A stretch of 64,000 bases of DNA from an uncultured Cellvibrionales bacterium (GCA_913019905.1 CAJVZD010000013.1:61237-125236); one strand, 5' to 3'; positions 54,801 to 64,000 are shown, counted from the first letter of the stretch. A program made the numbers and translations. The notes: generated by a model from the letters alone, not told the origin.

Positions 54801-56354
54801 ATGACTCTTATGAATATTATGCCGCTCATCAATATAATTGAAGACCTAAACCGAACCCTAACACCGCATCAGCGTTACTTTCGGTTGGTCGAGGCGATTC
54901 AACAAGTCATCCCCTGTGATGCCATCTCTTTGTTGAAATTAGACGATTGCTATTTGATGCCAATGGCTGCCATTGGTCTAAAGGAGGAGGCTGCGGCAAG
55001 ACGGTTTTCGATCGAACACCATCCACGCCTACAGATGATTGTACAGAGCTCGCAGCTGGTTCACTTTCCAGCAAATTCATCTTTACCTGATCCCTTTGAT
55101 GGTCTGGTCGAAGGCCAAGGTGAATACTTACATGTTCACGATTGCATGGGCACGGCCATTTTTATTGATGATAAGTTGTGGGGTGTTTTAACATTAGATG
55201 CACTCGCTGCCGGCACGTTTGATGCACTTGAGCCAATGAAGGTGAGAGCTTGTATAGCAACCGTTACCGCTGCGATAAAGGCAAGTCAGCGAATTAGTAC
55301 GCTGGAATCACTGGCAGAACACAATCATCAAGTTGCCCAATGCTTAATGGACGCGGATCACCAAGCAGAAATTATCGGCCGAAGCGTGGCGATAAATTCT
55401 ATGCTTAGCGAAATAAAAACGGTCGCACCCAGTGACTTGTCAGTATTGATTACCGGGGAAACAGGTGTTGGAAAAGAACTGGTGGCCAGGAGCATTCATC
55501 AGGGGTCTGTTCGTAGCGGGGAGCCGCTGGTGCATTTGAACTGCGCGGCGCTGCCGGAAAATATAATCGAAAGCGAGTTGTTTGGTCATGTGAAAGGGGC
55601 TTTTTCCGGCGCAGTCAATGACAGGAGTGGCCGTTTTGAGTTGGCCGATGGTGGTAGCTTATTTCTAGATGAAGTTGGAGAGTTACCCTTGGTTGCACAG
55701 GCAAAATTACTGCGGGCATTACAAAGTGGCGACATTCAACGGGTTGGGAGTGATAAGGCTATTTCGGTCGACGTTCGTATCATTGCAGCAACTAATCGAG
55801 ATTTACATCAAGAAGTTAAAGAGGGGCGATTTCGCGCGGACCTTTATCATCGGCTGAGTGTGTATCCACTGTTGGTGCCACCGCTGCGGGATCGAGACAA
55901 GGATTATTTACTATTGGCAGGTTACTTTTTAGAAAAATGTCAGCATCAATTAGGGGTCGCTAAGCTGCGTTTGAGTCAAGTGGCAACTGCGCAGCTTGCT
56001 CATTACGATTGGCCTGGCAACGTCAGAGAGCTCGAACATTTACTGAGCCGCGCCTCCTTAAAAGCCATCAGAGAGCAAGGTAAAAAGGCCGATACTATTA
56101 GTATTGATACCTTGCATTTAGACTTGCCAGCGGTCCATCCTGCGAAATTTACCGTGGCTGAGTCCGCGCAAATTACGCCCGTTGACTCCGAGTTACAGCA
56201 ATTTAGTTTTCGAGAAGTGGTGGAGGACTTTCAGAAGGAGCTTATTCGTAAAGCGTTAGCGAAAGAAAACGGTAATGTCGCTTCCGCCGCTCGGTTGCTG
56301 AAATTGGATCGTAGCAATTTGGTAAGGACGATAAATCGTTTAGGGCTTGTATAG
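54801..56354 (+). CDS. norR: NO-responsive sigma54 activator NorR
   Basis: A 517-residue protein. The N-terminal GAF domain holds the iron-site residues known for NorR: LPDPFDGL (two Asp), VHDCMG (His, Cys) and TLDAL (Asp). The AAA+ domain has Walker A GETGVGKE, the sigma54-contact loop GHVKGAFSGA (GAFSGA instead of GAFTGA), and DEVGEL. The Fis-type HTH is at the C terminus (NGNVASAARLLKLDRSNLVR). It activates NO-detoxification genes when NO binds its iron. It is divergent from hmp. In Pseudomonas the equivalent pair is fhpR-fhp. Confidence 0.95.
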   Translation: MTLMNIMPLINIIEDLNRTLTPHQRYFRLVEAIQQVIPCDAISLLKLDDCYLMPMAAIGLKEEAAARRFSIEHHPRLQMIVQSSQLVHFPANSSLPDPFDGLVEGQGEYLHVHDCMGTAIFIDDKLWGVLTLDALAAGTFDALEPMKVRACIATVTAAIKASQRISTLESLAEHNHQVAQCLMDADHQAEIIGRSVAINSMLSEIKTVAPSDLSVLITGETGVGKELVARSIHQGSVRSGEPLVHLNCAALPENIIESELFGHVKGAFSGAVNDRSGRFELADGGSLFLDEVGELPLVAQAKLLRALQSGDIQRVGSDKAISVDVRIIAATNRDLHQEVKEGRFRADLYHRLSVYPLLVPPLRDRDKDYLLLAGYFLEKCQHQLGVAKLRLSQVATAQLAHYDWPGNVRELEHLLSRASLKAIREQGKKADTISIDTLHLDLPAVHPAKFTVAESAQITPVDSELQQFSFREVVEDFQKELIRKALAKENGNVASAARLLKLDRSNLVRTINRLGLV

Positions 56355-56653
56355 CTAGTTCGTAAGTCAGGGCTATTGAATTTTTTGATTGGTCATTACG
56401 TGTTGTATTTTGGATCAATATAAGTGGATCAAAAGAAACACAGTGAGAAAGTGTTAGGCCAATATCACTTGTGTCTTTTTGGGCCTCCAGATTTTTTGGC
56501 TTCAGGAAATTAGGGCTTCAAGAGTTTGGGGTGACGAATCGCAAGAGTAGGCTGCGATTGTTTTACTTTTGAATTTTCTTTGAGACTTAACGCCAATTAC
56601 CGTTGAGTTTGCACATGTAGGCAATTGCTGCCTTTTTATTATTTTTTGAGGTC
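56355..56653. other. Gap after norR
   Basis: 299 bp with no gene seen; no good terminator or promoter is recognised. Confidence 0.35.
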
Positions 56654-57580
56654 ATGGTGACACGTTCTATTTTTTTGATTTTTGTCTTTCTTCTGCTTAG
56701 TCCAGTGTTGAGTGGTTGTGATGATGCCAGTCGAGCAGTTTCTCCTACGTCTATGGAGGGGTTTGTTATTCAGAAGAATCAGTCAAATCACTATATTTTT
56801 GAATCCAAAAAACTATCGCAAGGTGCCGATGGTGTCGCTCGCGAATTAATGTCTTTTCGGGCCGATGATTTAAATCAATATGCACTCGTTTTGTGGCCGG
56901 CCGGACAGCCTCCGGAACAGGGTTGGCCGCTGCTTATCTTCAATCATGGCTTTCATCCTGATCCCGCCAACTATGGTCGTATCGACGGAAAAAATGCACG
57001 GCCGGGAAGTTATTATTATTTAAGCGCTCAGGCTTATGCGAAACAGGGCTACGCGGTTGTGATTGCCGATTATCGCGGTCACAACGATTCGGACTTACAG
57101 CATTTTTCCCCTGGGCAAAAAATGCTTAATTGGTACGGCAGGAAAATGCACGGGATTTACAAACCTGCTTACTGGTATACCCGAGATGTCATCGCCGCTT
57201 ATTTCGCCGCCGTAAAGCTCGCGGGAATCAATAGTAATCGTGTCTATATGACCGGTCATTCGATGGGAGGGGGTATTACTCAGCGCAGCATTCTTGCATT
57301 GGGCGACCGTATCAAAGCCGCGTCGATTTGGTCTACCAGTGAAGGGCATATGGCGCTTGAGGTCTACTGGCAAGATTTACAGGTGCCATTGCTCATTCAG
57401 CACGGGGACGAAGATCCCGATAGTCTCCCTGGAAATTCGAAAGCATTGGGCTCAATGCTGGAGTTCTGGGGGAAAACGCATCAGCTGAAAATGGTTGAGA
57501 CTGACAAACATCTATTCCAAGGTGCAGATTTCGAACAGGCGGTACAACGAGACCTACAGTGGTTTGAGCGTTTTCAATAG
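56654..57580 (+). CDS. Lipoprotein alpha/beta-hydrolase
   Basis: A 308-residue protein. A lipoprotein signal is visible: hydrophobic SIFLIFVFLLLSPVLSGC with lipobox LSGC. The alpha/beta-hydrolase nucleophile elbow is GHSMGGG, and IFNHGFHPDP is the oxyanion-hole HG region. The catalytic Asp may be in QHGDEDPDSLPGNS, and His near HLFQGADF. It is anchored to the envelope and likely hydrolyses an ester or peptide bond; it resembles dienelactone-hydrolase/DAP-type enzymes. The substrate is unknown. Confidence 0.85.
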   Translation: MVTRSIFLIFVFLLLSPVLSGCDDASRAVSPTSMEGFVIQKNQSNHYIFESKKLSQGADGVARELMSFRADDLNQYALVLWPAGQPPEQGWPLLIFNHGFHPDPANYGRIDGKNARPGSYYYLSAQAYAKQGYAVVIADYRGHNDSDLQHFSPGQKMLNWYGRKMHGIYKPAYWYTRDVIAAYFAAVKLAGINSNRVYMTGHSMGGGITQRSILALGDRIKAASIWSTSEGHMALEVYWQDLQVPLLIQHGDEDPDSLPGNSKALGSMLEFWGKTHQLKMVETDKHLFQGADFEQAVQRDLQWFERFQ

Positions 57581-57802
57581 CTTTGATTCGGAAAAAGTGT
57601 GGGATTGGCGTGTACGCTACACGATTGCAGTACGGATCTGCATTCCTATTACCCTCGATTCGTATTGGGTGATAAAGTTCTACACCATCCCTGTTTGCGG
57701 CTACGCTGAAGGTATAGCGCCTGGAAAAGTCACTGTGCGATTCCGGGTCATCGATTTGTTTCACGCGCTAGTTGCTGGGAACGTTTAATTCAGGAGAATG
57801 TT

Positions 57803-59011
57803 TTGCTTAGTTTTGACCAAATTCTGCTCGCGCGTGAGCGGATAAAAAATAATATTTGTCACACGCCCTGTGCGTATTCAGTGACGTTATCGAGCTTGCT
57901 TGGTGCCGATATCTACATCAAATTTGAAAATATGCAGTTTACTGCCGCGTTTAAGGAAAGAGGCGCGCTTCACAAATTGCTGTTATTGCAGGAACAAGAA
58001 GCGAACGTTAAAGGCGTTATTGCAATGTCGGCGGGCAATCACGCCAAGGGCGTGGCGTATCACGCTAACCGACTCGGAATCCCCGCCACTATTGTTATGC
58101 CGACCTTTACCCCAATTGTTAAAGTGACTGATACAGAGGCTTTGGGCGCGACTGTTGTATTGCACGGCGAAACCTTATCTGAAGCCAGTGATCGAGCCTA
58201 TGAACTGGCTAAGCAGGAACAACTGATCTTCATTCATCCCTACGACGATTTCGACGTAATCGCCGGTCAAGGTACGACTGCGCTGGAATTTCTGGAAGAT
58301 TGTCCCGACCTCGATACGCTGATTATCCCGATTGGCGGCGGTGGGCTTATCAGTGGTATGTCGTTGGCAGCAAAAAACATTCGTCCAGACATAGAAGTCA
58401 TTGGGGTCCAAGCGGCCGCTTATCCCGCGGTTCGGCAATTGCGGAAGGGAGATCCTGTGCAGGTGGGTGGGGCTACGATTGCAGAAGGCATTGCCGTTAA
58501 ATATCCCGGTCAGAACACGCTGGACATTATCGACAAATATGTCGACGACATTGTTTTGGTTTCGGAGCAGTCCCTCGAGAGAGCTGTTAGCTTGTATATT
58601 AATATTGAGAAAACGGTTGCCGAGGGCGCCGGAGCTGCAAGCCTTGCGGCCATTGTCGAACACCCAGAGCGCTTTGCGGGTAAGAAAGTCGGTGTCGTTC
58701 TCAGTGGTGCTAATCTGGATGCAAAAGTCTTGGCGTACATACTGTTGCGCGACCTAGTTCATACGGGCCGCCTGGTTCGCTTGCAAATAACGCTGACTGA
58801 CAGGCCCGGTTCTCTCTCTAAAGTGACGGCACTCGTCGGTGAGGAGGGCGGAAACATTATTGACGTCGATCACCAGCGGGTTTTTTCACGTGCCGCTGTG
58901 CGGGAAACTATTTTGGCAATGTCGGTCGAAGTGCGAGAGAGCAGTCACGGAGAACGTATTTGTAAGGCGCTGAATGATGCCGGCTTCGATGCGGTAATCG
59001 TGGCTCATTAA
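57803..59011 (+). CDS. Threonine ammonia-lyase with ACT domain
   Basis: A 402-residue PLP enzyme. The Schiff-base Lys51 is in AAFKERGALH; the phosphate-binding loop is GGGGLISG; AMSAGNHAKGVAYHA is a hallmark. The C-terminal about 75 residues form an ACT-like domain (VRLQITLTDRPGSLSKVTALVG, in parts), as in the medium form of the family; TdcB itself lacks it. It deaminates threonine to 2-oxobutanoate, probably under allosteric control through the ACT domain. The start is a TTG preceded by AGGAG at 6 nt. Confidence 0.93.
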   Translation: MLSFDQILLARERIKNNICHTPCAYSVTLSSLLGADIYIKFENMQFTAAFKERGALHKLLLLQEQEANVKGVIAMSAGNHAKGVAYHANRLGIPATIVMPTFTPIVKVTDTEALGATVVLHGETLSEASDRAYELAKQEQLIFIHPYDDFDVIAGQGTTALEFLEDCPDLDTLIIPIGGGGLISGMSLAAKNIRPDIEVIGVQAAAYPAVRQLRKGDPVQVGGATIAEGIAVKYPGQNTLDIIDKYVDDIVLVSEQSLERAVSLYINIEKTVAEGAGAASLAAIVEHPERFAGKKVGVVLSGANLDAKVLAYILLRDLVHTGRLVRLQITLTDRPGSLSKVTALVGEEGGNIIDVDHQRVFSRAAVRETILAMSVEVRESSHGERICKALNDAGFDAVIVAH

Positions 59012-59179
59012 TAGCCAAATGACTACCACTGCTGTGTGCGGTAGCGGTCGTTTAGAAAGTTCTAACACTTCTGTTCTGGTCAGCAGCTGCTTTACCGGAA
59101 TGGCGGAACTCGATTAGTGCGGAAAGTATCGATGAGTTCTGTCTTGGCTAAAAGGACATTTTCGTTAGGACTTTCACGC

Positions 59180-61285
59180 TCAGTCACCGAGAGTAAATAC
59201 CTCCACCGACGCGCCCGCTCCCTTGTGAGGCGTGGGTCGGTCCCATTGCTCCTTGGTACTGATAGCATTGTAGAAGTTCTTCCAGTCACGATGATGGTTG
59301 TTCGATTGTCCGACCACCAGCGCTAAGTATTGCCTGCCGGAAACACTATAGGTCACTATGCTGCTACTAGGGTCGTCGGTTAGTGCAGTTTGCCAAACAA
59401 CCTTACCCGTGTTGCTGTCAAAAGCCTTGAGTGAGGGGTTCAAGTCGCCGGCAAAAACAAGTCCGCCCGCAGTCGCCAGAGTCGAGCTGACAATGGGGGT
59501 GATCTGACGATGAAGCCATCGGGTTTTGCCCTTTTCCATGTCGATGGCATGCAGACGCCCCATCTTACCCTTACTGCCGGGCCATGCCGCCATTTCTCCA
59601 ACCTCTCCGGTGGCAAGCAGTGGGAAGCCCTGGCCACCTACTGAGAAACACGCTTCAATAAAAGGTTGGTATAGCAGTTTAGTACTCGCGTCATAGCTTG
59701 TCGGTGTCCAGCTGCGCGCGCCAAAGGCAGTAGGGCATGCCAGATAGGCTTTATTGTATCCAGGTTCGGTCTCCGGATTATTGGTTTTTCTTCCCGTTTG
59801 CGGGTCGATGGCGCTGATTGTGGTGTGAATACCCATTTCAACGGAAAATAGATACTCGCCGGTCGCAGCGTCGAGCGCATCCAGTAATGCGCCCTTACTC
59901 ACGGTAGCAATGGCCCGACGGGTTTCCCCCTCCCACCTTAAATCCATTATCTGCCGTTCAAAGGCCCAGTCCAAGTCCCAGTGGTCAAGGATGTGGTGGG
60001 AGTAGTTCCAGCGCAGGGCGCCGGTTTTTACATCCAGGGCCACTGTACCGTTGGTATACTTGGCATCACGAGTTTGAGTCAGGTCATCAGATGCCTTGTA
60101 TAAAGGTTGCACCATATAGGTCGGAGCAATTCCAAAATAGACGAGTCCGAGCGTCGCGTCATAACTTCCGGAATTCCAAACGGAACCTCCGGAACGTTGT
60201 TTGGCCGGCAGGCCATTCCAGCTGTTACCGTTTGGTGTTCCCGGTTGTGCGATGGTACGAAAGCGCCAGGATTCCACGCCGGTTTCCATATCCAATGCAA
60301 AGATAAAACCGCCCGTTGGCACGATGCTCGATACCACTCCCATGATCACCTTACCGTCAGCTACGATAGGCGCCGCGCGCAGGTCGTAACGCGACATGCC
60401 ATTCGCAACCCCATCGCTGTAGGCGATCTCCGATTCCCATATTTTTACACCGGTTTTCATATTGAGTGCCAGCATCCGCATGTCGGAGGTAGGTACGAAC
60501 ACTTTGTCCCCTCCCAGCGCAATGCCCATTTTCCGGCTCGCGGCAATGCCTTTGGGTTCGTGTCGAAATCGCCATAACAAGGAACCGTCGGTTGCATCCA
60601 GCGCCATCACCGTATCGGGAAAGGTGTAAAGGAACATCACGCCGTTGTGAATAAGTGGTGTTGGATTATTGGTACCAGGTGCTAGTTTATGCGACCAGGC
60701 CGATTTGAGGCGGCTAATAGTGCTCTTGTTAATACTCGCCAGGGGGCTGAAGCCGGTTTTCTCGTTTGACCTGCCCCAGCTGAGCCAGTCTCCAGCAGGT
60801 GGGTTTGCGAGTAGATCGGCAGTCACAGGCGTTAGAGCTGCAAGCAATGGTTGGTTCTTTTCGGCGGATACCGTATGCGTATCAACGGCACTGTTTGAGC
60901 GTGGCAAAGTCATTGCAGCCAATGCGGTTAAGTCGGTCGGCAAAGCATTCTCACCAGACACTAACCCATGGCTCTGTAGGAGATACGATACTATGTTGGC
61001 ATTTTTTACATCGTCTAACGGGTTTCCCGGCGGCATGCGTTTTACTGCAGTGAATAAATCGGCAATTGGCCGGCCGGCCCAGCGGGTTTTGAAACTCTCA
61101 TTTAGCAACATCGGAATCATACCCGATCCCTCCGTCGGTCTATGACAGGGCAGGCAAGTTTGATTGTATAAGCGTTCACCGGCTTTGGCTTGTTCTGCCG
61201 TAAAGGCCACGGGTTCGGCAGCAACCGAAATATTTAACAGCCCCATGCAAGAGGCAAAACTCAAAATGACCTTGTGAAATTTCAT
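59180..61285 (-). CDS. PQQ-type dehydrogenase with N-terminal cytochrome c domain
   Basis: A 701-residue periplasmic protein. Signal peptide MKFHKVILSFASCMGLLNISVAAEP; then a cytochrome c domain with heme motif CLPCH at residues about 45-49 and axial Met in ADLFTAVKRMPPGNPL; then from about residue 165 an eight-bladed quinoprotein propeller: GDWLSWGRSNEKTGFSPL, then DHWDLDWAFE with probable catalytic Asp. The usual quinohemoprotein alcohol dehydrogenases carry the cytochrome at the C terminus, so the order here is reversed. ATG 61285 follows a good ribosome binding site (GAGGGA). Confidence 0.85.
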   Translation of the reverse strand: MKFHKVILSFASCMGLLNISVAAEPVAFTAEQAKAGERLYNQTCLPCHRPTEGSGMIPMLLNESFKTRWAGRPIADLFTAVKRMPPGNPLDDVKNANIVSYLLQSHGLVSGENALPTDLTALAAMTLPRSNSAVDTHTVSAEKNQPLLAALTPVTADLLANPPAGDWLSWGRSNEKTGFSPLASINKSTISRLKSAWSHKLAPGTNNPTPLIHNGVMFLYTFPDTVMALDATDGSLLWRFRHEPKGIAASRKMGIALGGDKVFVPTSDMRMLALNMKTGVKIWESEIAYSDGVANGMSRYDLRAAPIVADGKVIMGVVSSIVPTGGFIFALDMETGVESWRFRTIAQPGTPNGNSWNGLPAKQRSGGSVWNSGSYDATLGLVYFGIAPTYMVQPLYKASDDLTQTRDAKYTNGTVALDVKTGALRWNYSHHILDHWDLDWAFERQIMDLRWEGETRRAIATVSKGALLDALDAATGEYLFSVEMGIHTTISAIDPQTGRKTNNPETEPGYNKAYLACPTAFGARSWTPTSYDASTKLLYQPFIEACFSVGGQGFPLLATGEVGEMAAWPGSKGKMGRLHAIDMEKGKTRWLHRQITPIVSSTLATAGGLVFAGDLNPSLKAFDSNTGKVVWQTALTDDPSSSIVTYSVSGRQYLALVVGQSNNHHRDWKNFYNAISTKEQWDRPTPHKGAGASVEVFTLGD

Positions 61286-61722
61286 CACGCTTTCCCTCAC
61301 TTTTTTGGGCTAGTCTGCACACGATGTTAGGTGCTTGCAAGCAGATGACAGGATTGTAATGTCGTCGTTACTGAACTTTTTAGTAGTATGTCTAATCCAC
61401 TTTTTTGTTATGAGTGTGGGTGTTAAAGGATAAGAATCCACTGGTATTGGCAACTACGGGCATACCGTTCTTGATTCGCCCGCCATGATTAATAATTCAA
61501 GAATAAGAACAACTTATTGGTTTGACACAAAAGCGCAACGTCATTTTAGTGTCAAATTTTAAGGCGCTACCTATCCCGTAGCTTCACAGAAGCAGTATAC
61601 TGCCTCCCCACGGATTCTAAGTCATCCCCAAAAGGACTGGATGGGAGATTGAGCAATCAAGTAACGGTGATTATAATCTAAGCCGTTTTATTCTTAGCGA
61701 AATATACGAGTTGGAGACAGTA
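61286..61722. other. Divergent region between the PQQ dehydrogenase and enoyl-CoA hydratase
   Basis: About 440 bp with promoters for both directions expected; I could not place either. No small gene is supported. Confidence 0.4.
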
Positions 61723-62556
61723 ATGAGCGATACAGAACAAAGAGTCATTATCGATATACAGGATCACGTGGCGCATGTGAAGTTAAATCGACCTGACAAG
61801 ATGAATGCATTAGACGATGCCATGTTCGAAGGTATTATTGCCGCTGGTGAGCAGCTCAAAGAAGATAAGACTATTCGAGCGGTCGTGCTTTCCGGCGAAG
61901 GAAGAGCGTTTTGTGCTGGATTGGATATGGGTAACTTTGCCGGGATGGCCAATGGAAATTCCAGCGCTTCTAAGGACCCTGCGGAGAAAAGTGATATACC
62001 GGGCCGCCTTGAAAAACGGACCCACGGCCTAGCCAACCGGCCGCAATTTTCGAGTTGGGTCTGGCGAGAAGTTCCTGTTCCCGTCATTGTTGCTATGCAT
62101 GGTGTTGCCTACGGTGGAGGTTGTCAGATTAGTGTGGGCGCTGACATGCGCTACGCGGCGCCGGGTACAAAAATTTCCATTATGGAAATGAAGTGGGGCC
62201 TGGTTCCCGATATGGGAGCCACTCCGTTCCTGCAAAAGTTGCTAGGCGACGATGTGGCGAGAGAGCTCACTTATACAAATCGGGTTATTCTAGCTGAAGA
62301 AGCAAAAGAGTTGGGATTGGTGACGCGGGTAGTTGATGATCCGATTGCTGAAGCGCTTAAGGTGGCGGCTGAAATTGCTCAAAAAAATCCGGAAGCCATT
62401 CGCGCGTCAAAACGTATTTTGAATAATGCGCCATTTCAAAGTGCCGCTGACATTTTGCTGGCTGAATCAAGGGAGCAAGATAAATTGATCGGCTTCCCCA
62501 ATCAGGTAGAAGCTATTATGGCTAATTTGGAAAAACGTGCACCAGTATTTAAGTAA
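61723..62556 (+). CDS. Enoyl-CoA hydratase/isomerase (crotonase)
   Basis: A 277-residue crotonase-fold enzyme. Visible hallmarks are VKLNRPDKMNALDDAM, the first oxyanion-hole segment SGEGRAFCAGLDMG and the second GVAYGGGCQISVGADMRYA. The start is ATG 61723 (GGAG 7 nt upstream), with the frame open to TTG 61711. The enzyme most likely hydrates enoyl-CoA in beta-oxidation-type pathways. The C terminus has the helical lid (LIGFPNQVEAIMANLEKRAPVFK in parts). Confidence 0.92.
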   Translation: MSDTEQRVIIDIQDHVAHVKLNRPDKMNALDDAMFEGIIAAGEQLKEDKTIRAVVLSGEGRAFCAGLDMGNFAGMANGNSSASKDPAEKSDIPGRLEKRTHGLANRPQFSSWVWREVPVPVIVAMHGVAYGGGCQISVGADMRYAAPGTKISIMEMKWGLVPDMGATPFLQKLLGDDVARELTYTNRVILAEEAKELGLVTRVVDDPIAEALKVAAEIAQKNPEAIRASKRILNNAPFQSAADILLAESREQDKLIGFPNQVEAIMANLEKRAPVFK

Positions 62557-62691
62557 AAGCTCATAGCCTGATAGCGAAGAGGGTGTTGACACAACTTAAA
62601 ATTGAGTGAATCGCCTAGCACCGTTTTTTTCTGTGATAAATGCTTCAACCATCAAGTAGTAAGCTGTTCAAACTAATAAAGGGTAAAAATC

Positions 62692-63855
62692 ATGCGGATT
62701 AAAAAAATAAGTCGTGCACTTATACTGCTGTTAGGATTTTCTGGGAGCGGGTTTGTTGTTGCGGAAGAACCTCAGGAGCCGGTTGACGCGACCAATGTTT
62801 TATTTTGGAGTCAGGTACAAAGAGAAAAGGGCTTTCGAAATATTGACAAAATATTACCCACTCGAAAGATAAATGCCGGTGAAAATACGCTCGAGCTACC
62901 ATTGGCATTGCAGGATCTATCGGCGGCCCGTTATTCAATGGACGGCAAGCAGTTTTCGCTTGAGGACCATATGCGATCTCAGCATGTTGGAGGCTTGTTG
63001 GTGCTGAAAAAAGGCAAAATTGTCTATGAAAAATATGGACTCGATAACAATGAAGAGAGTCGCTGGATAGCCTTTTCTGTCGCTAAGTCAATCACCTCAA
63101 TGCTGATTGGAGCTGCCATTCAAGATGGTTATATAGACAGCGTCCAGGATCCAGTGACGGATTATTTACCTCGATTAAAAGGTAGTGCATACGACGCAGC
63201 GACGATTGAAAATGTGTTGCAAATGGCATCTGGAGTCGCTTGGAATGAAGATTATTTTGACCCTGAATCCGATGTCAGTAAAGCCGCCGGTTCAAATGCG
63301 ATGGAGTTATTTCGACATTTGAATACCCTCAAGGTATCGGGAAAACCCGGTGAAGTATTCAACTATTCTACTGGCGATACTAATCTGGTTGGCGCCATTC
63401 TCAGAGCTGCGATTGGTAATAACGAATCGGCTTATACTGAGCAAAAAATATGGAAAGCGTTTGGTATGGGAAGCGATGCTAGTTGGGTTATCGATGCGAC
63501 CTATGGGGCCGAACTGGGTGGCTGTTGTCTGAATGCGACGCTCCGCGACTATGCGCGAATTGGACTGTTTGCATTGAACGACGGTGTGCTCGCCGACGGC
63601 ACTAGAATATTACCGGAAGGATGGATGAAAGCCTCTACGACGCCTTCTAAAGGTTACCCGGGTTACGGATATTTGTGGTGGCTGCGACCAGATGGCAGTT
63701 ATGCGGCGCAAGGTATATTTGGTCAGCTAATCTGGATTGATCCAAAAACAGAGACCATTATTGTTACCCACAGCGCATGGGAGAAGGCTGTCGGAAAATC
63801 ACAGACTGCTCACCGTTGGGCGATGGTTGACGCCATTTCAAAAGCGTTGAAATAG
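62692..63855 (+). CDS. Secreted beta-lactamase-fold serine hydrolase
   Basis: A 387-residue exported protein. A signal peptide (ALILLLGFSGSGFVVAEEP) is followed by the class C beta-lactamase fold: SxxK is SVAK in FSVAKSITSMLIG and the YxN-like motif is YSTGD. GYGYLWWLRPDGSYAAQG is a common C-terminal block in this group. It resembles 6-aminohexanoate-dimer hydrolase-like enzymes. It acts outside the cytoplasm, unlike the two paralogues at 22776 and 49949. Confidence 0.88.
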   Translation: MRIKKISRALILLLGFSGSGFVVAEEPQEPVDATNVLFWSQVQREKGFRNIDKILPTRKINAGENTLELPLALQDLSAARYSMDGKQFSLEDHMRSQHVGGLLVLKKGKIVYEKYGLDNNEESRWIAFSVAKSITSMLIGAAIQDGYIDSVQDPVTDYLPRLKGSAYDAATIENVLQMASGVAWNEDYFDPESDVSKAAGSNAMELFRHLNTLKVSGKPGEVFNYSTGDTNLVGAILRAAIGNNESAYTEQKIWKAFGMGSDASWVIDATYGAELGGCCLNATLRDYARIGLFALNDGVLADGTRILPEGWMKASTTPSKGYPGYGYLWWLRPDGSYAAQGIFGQLIWIDPKTETIIVTHSAWEKAVGKSQTAHRWAMVDAISKALK

Positions 63856-63964
63856 ACTGTTATGCGATGGCGTCTCGTAAACCTTTAAACCACGTTTCTG
63901 TAGGGAGGTGCTAATCGATTCCACTCTAGTTAGTGCCCATCCAGAAATGGGTGTTTTCAACGAT

Positions 63965-63992
63965 GTCATTGCGAGCGAAGCGCGGCAATCTC
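63965..63992. repeat. Interspersed-repeat-like sequence at the window edge
   Basis: GTCATTGCGAGCGAAGCGCG followed by GCAATCTC matches a small repeat that I know from many bacterial genomes. ATTGC and GCAAT, and GCG and CGC, form an imperfect hairpin. Its right part may continue past the window. Confidence 0.55.
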
Positions 63993-64000
63993 CCGCAGCC

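Noticed and set aside
58175..58663. 162-codon minus ORF inside the threonine ammonia-lyase gene
   Set aside because: Antisense to a conserved gene; no independent support.

Overview
The window looks like chromosome of a free-living, probably marine, gammaproteobacterium with moderate GC content. The evidence is cmoAB, ppnP, yhhQ, bolA, NorR-controlled hmp, a SO_0444-type metal permease, nhaA/nhaR and a TonB receptor, together with many CoA-dependent accessory catabolic genes. The accessory set (CaiB-like CoA transferase, P450, APH-like phosphotransferase, three beta-lactamase-fold hydrolases) resembles Spongiibacteraceae/Cellvibrionales-type bacteria; that placement is inference. I saw no tRNA, rRNA, CRISPR array, transposase or prophage gene.

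Layout. Positions 1-126 hold the end of a thioesterase gene. Positions 270-9600 are mainly minus-strand housekeeping and signalling genes: an HDOD protein, a membrane diguanylate cyclase, a Q/E-rich small protein, a CoA transferase, cmoA-cmoB (tRNA wobble uridine modification), a J-domain protein in divergent orientation, a PhnD-like binding protein, a YchJ-like SEC-C protein and ppnP. Positions 9800-15000 hold yhhQ, an Hsp20 gene with a sigma32-like promoter, a UPF0178 protein whose stop codon lies inside a 9-copy heptanucleotide repeat, a CvpA-like protein, and a class II aldolase next to mtnA (a likely DHAP shunt for methylthioribose or deoxyribose salvage). A porin follows.

From 17.5 to 26.6 kb runs a plus-strand series: secreted double-NIPSNAP protein, aminotransferase, APH-DUF6285 fusion, MFS transporter, serine hydrolase, PaaI-like thioesterase and cytochrome P450. 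It looks like an uptake and degradation module for an unknown substrate. A perfect bidirectional terminator separates it from a minus-strand stress group (Lon-like protease, a translationally coupled Usp-like protein, a CBS protein).

Positions 31-36 kb carry two MFS transporters, bolA, a glutaredoxin-like protein and a 2OG-Fe(II) oxygenase. Positions 35.8-44.2 kb form a metal island: a Cys/His-rich periplasmic protein, czcCBA, and a convergent Met-rich TonB receptor. Further right are a DUF3081/Trp-rich small-protein pair, a PAS protein, divergent nhaA/nhaR, a solute-binding protein and a second serine hydrolase. Then come zntR plus permease (with a textbook MerR-type 20-bp-spacer promoter) and divergent hmp/norR (with NorR-like sites, an IHF-like site and an imperfect sigma54-like element). 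The right end carries a lipoprotein hydrolase, threonine ammonia-lyase, a PQQ dehydrogenase with an N-terminal cytochrome c domain, enoyl-CoA hydratase, a third serine hydrolase and an interspersed repeat at the edge.

I did not find an obviously new defence or mobile system. The best candidates for something undescribed are the NIPSNAP-to-P450 cluster with its APH-DUF6285 fusion, an orphan promoter/terminator pair that could be a small RNA (10801-10893), and the Met-rich receptor beside czcCBA.
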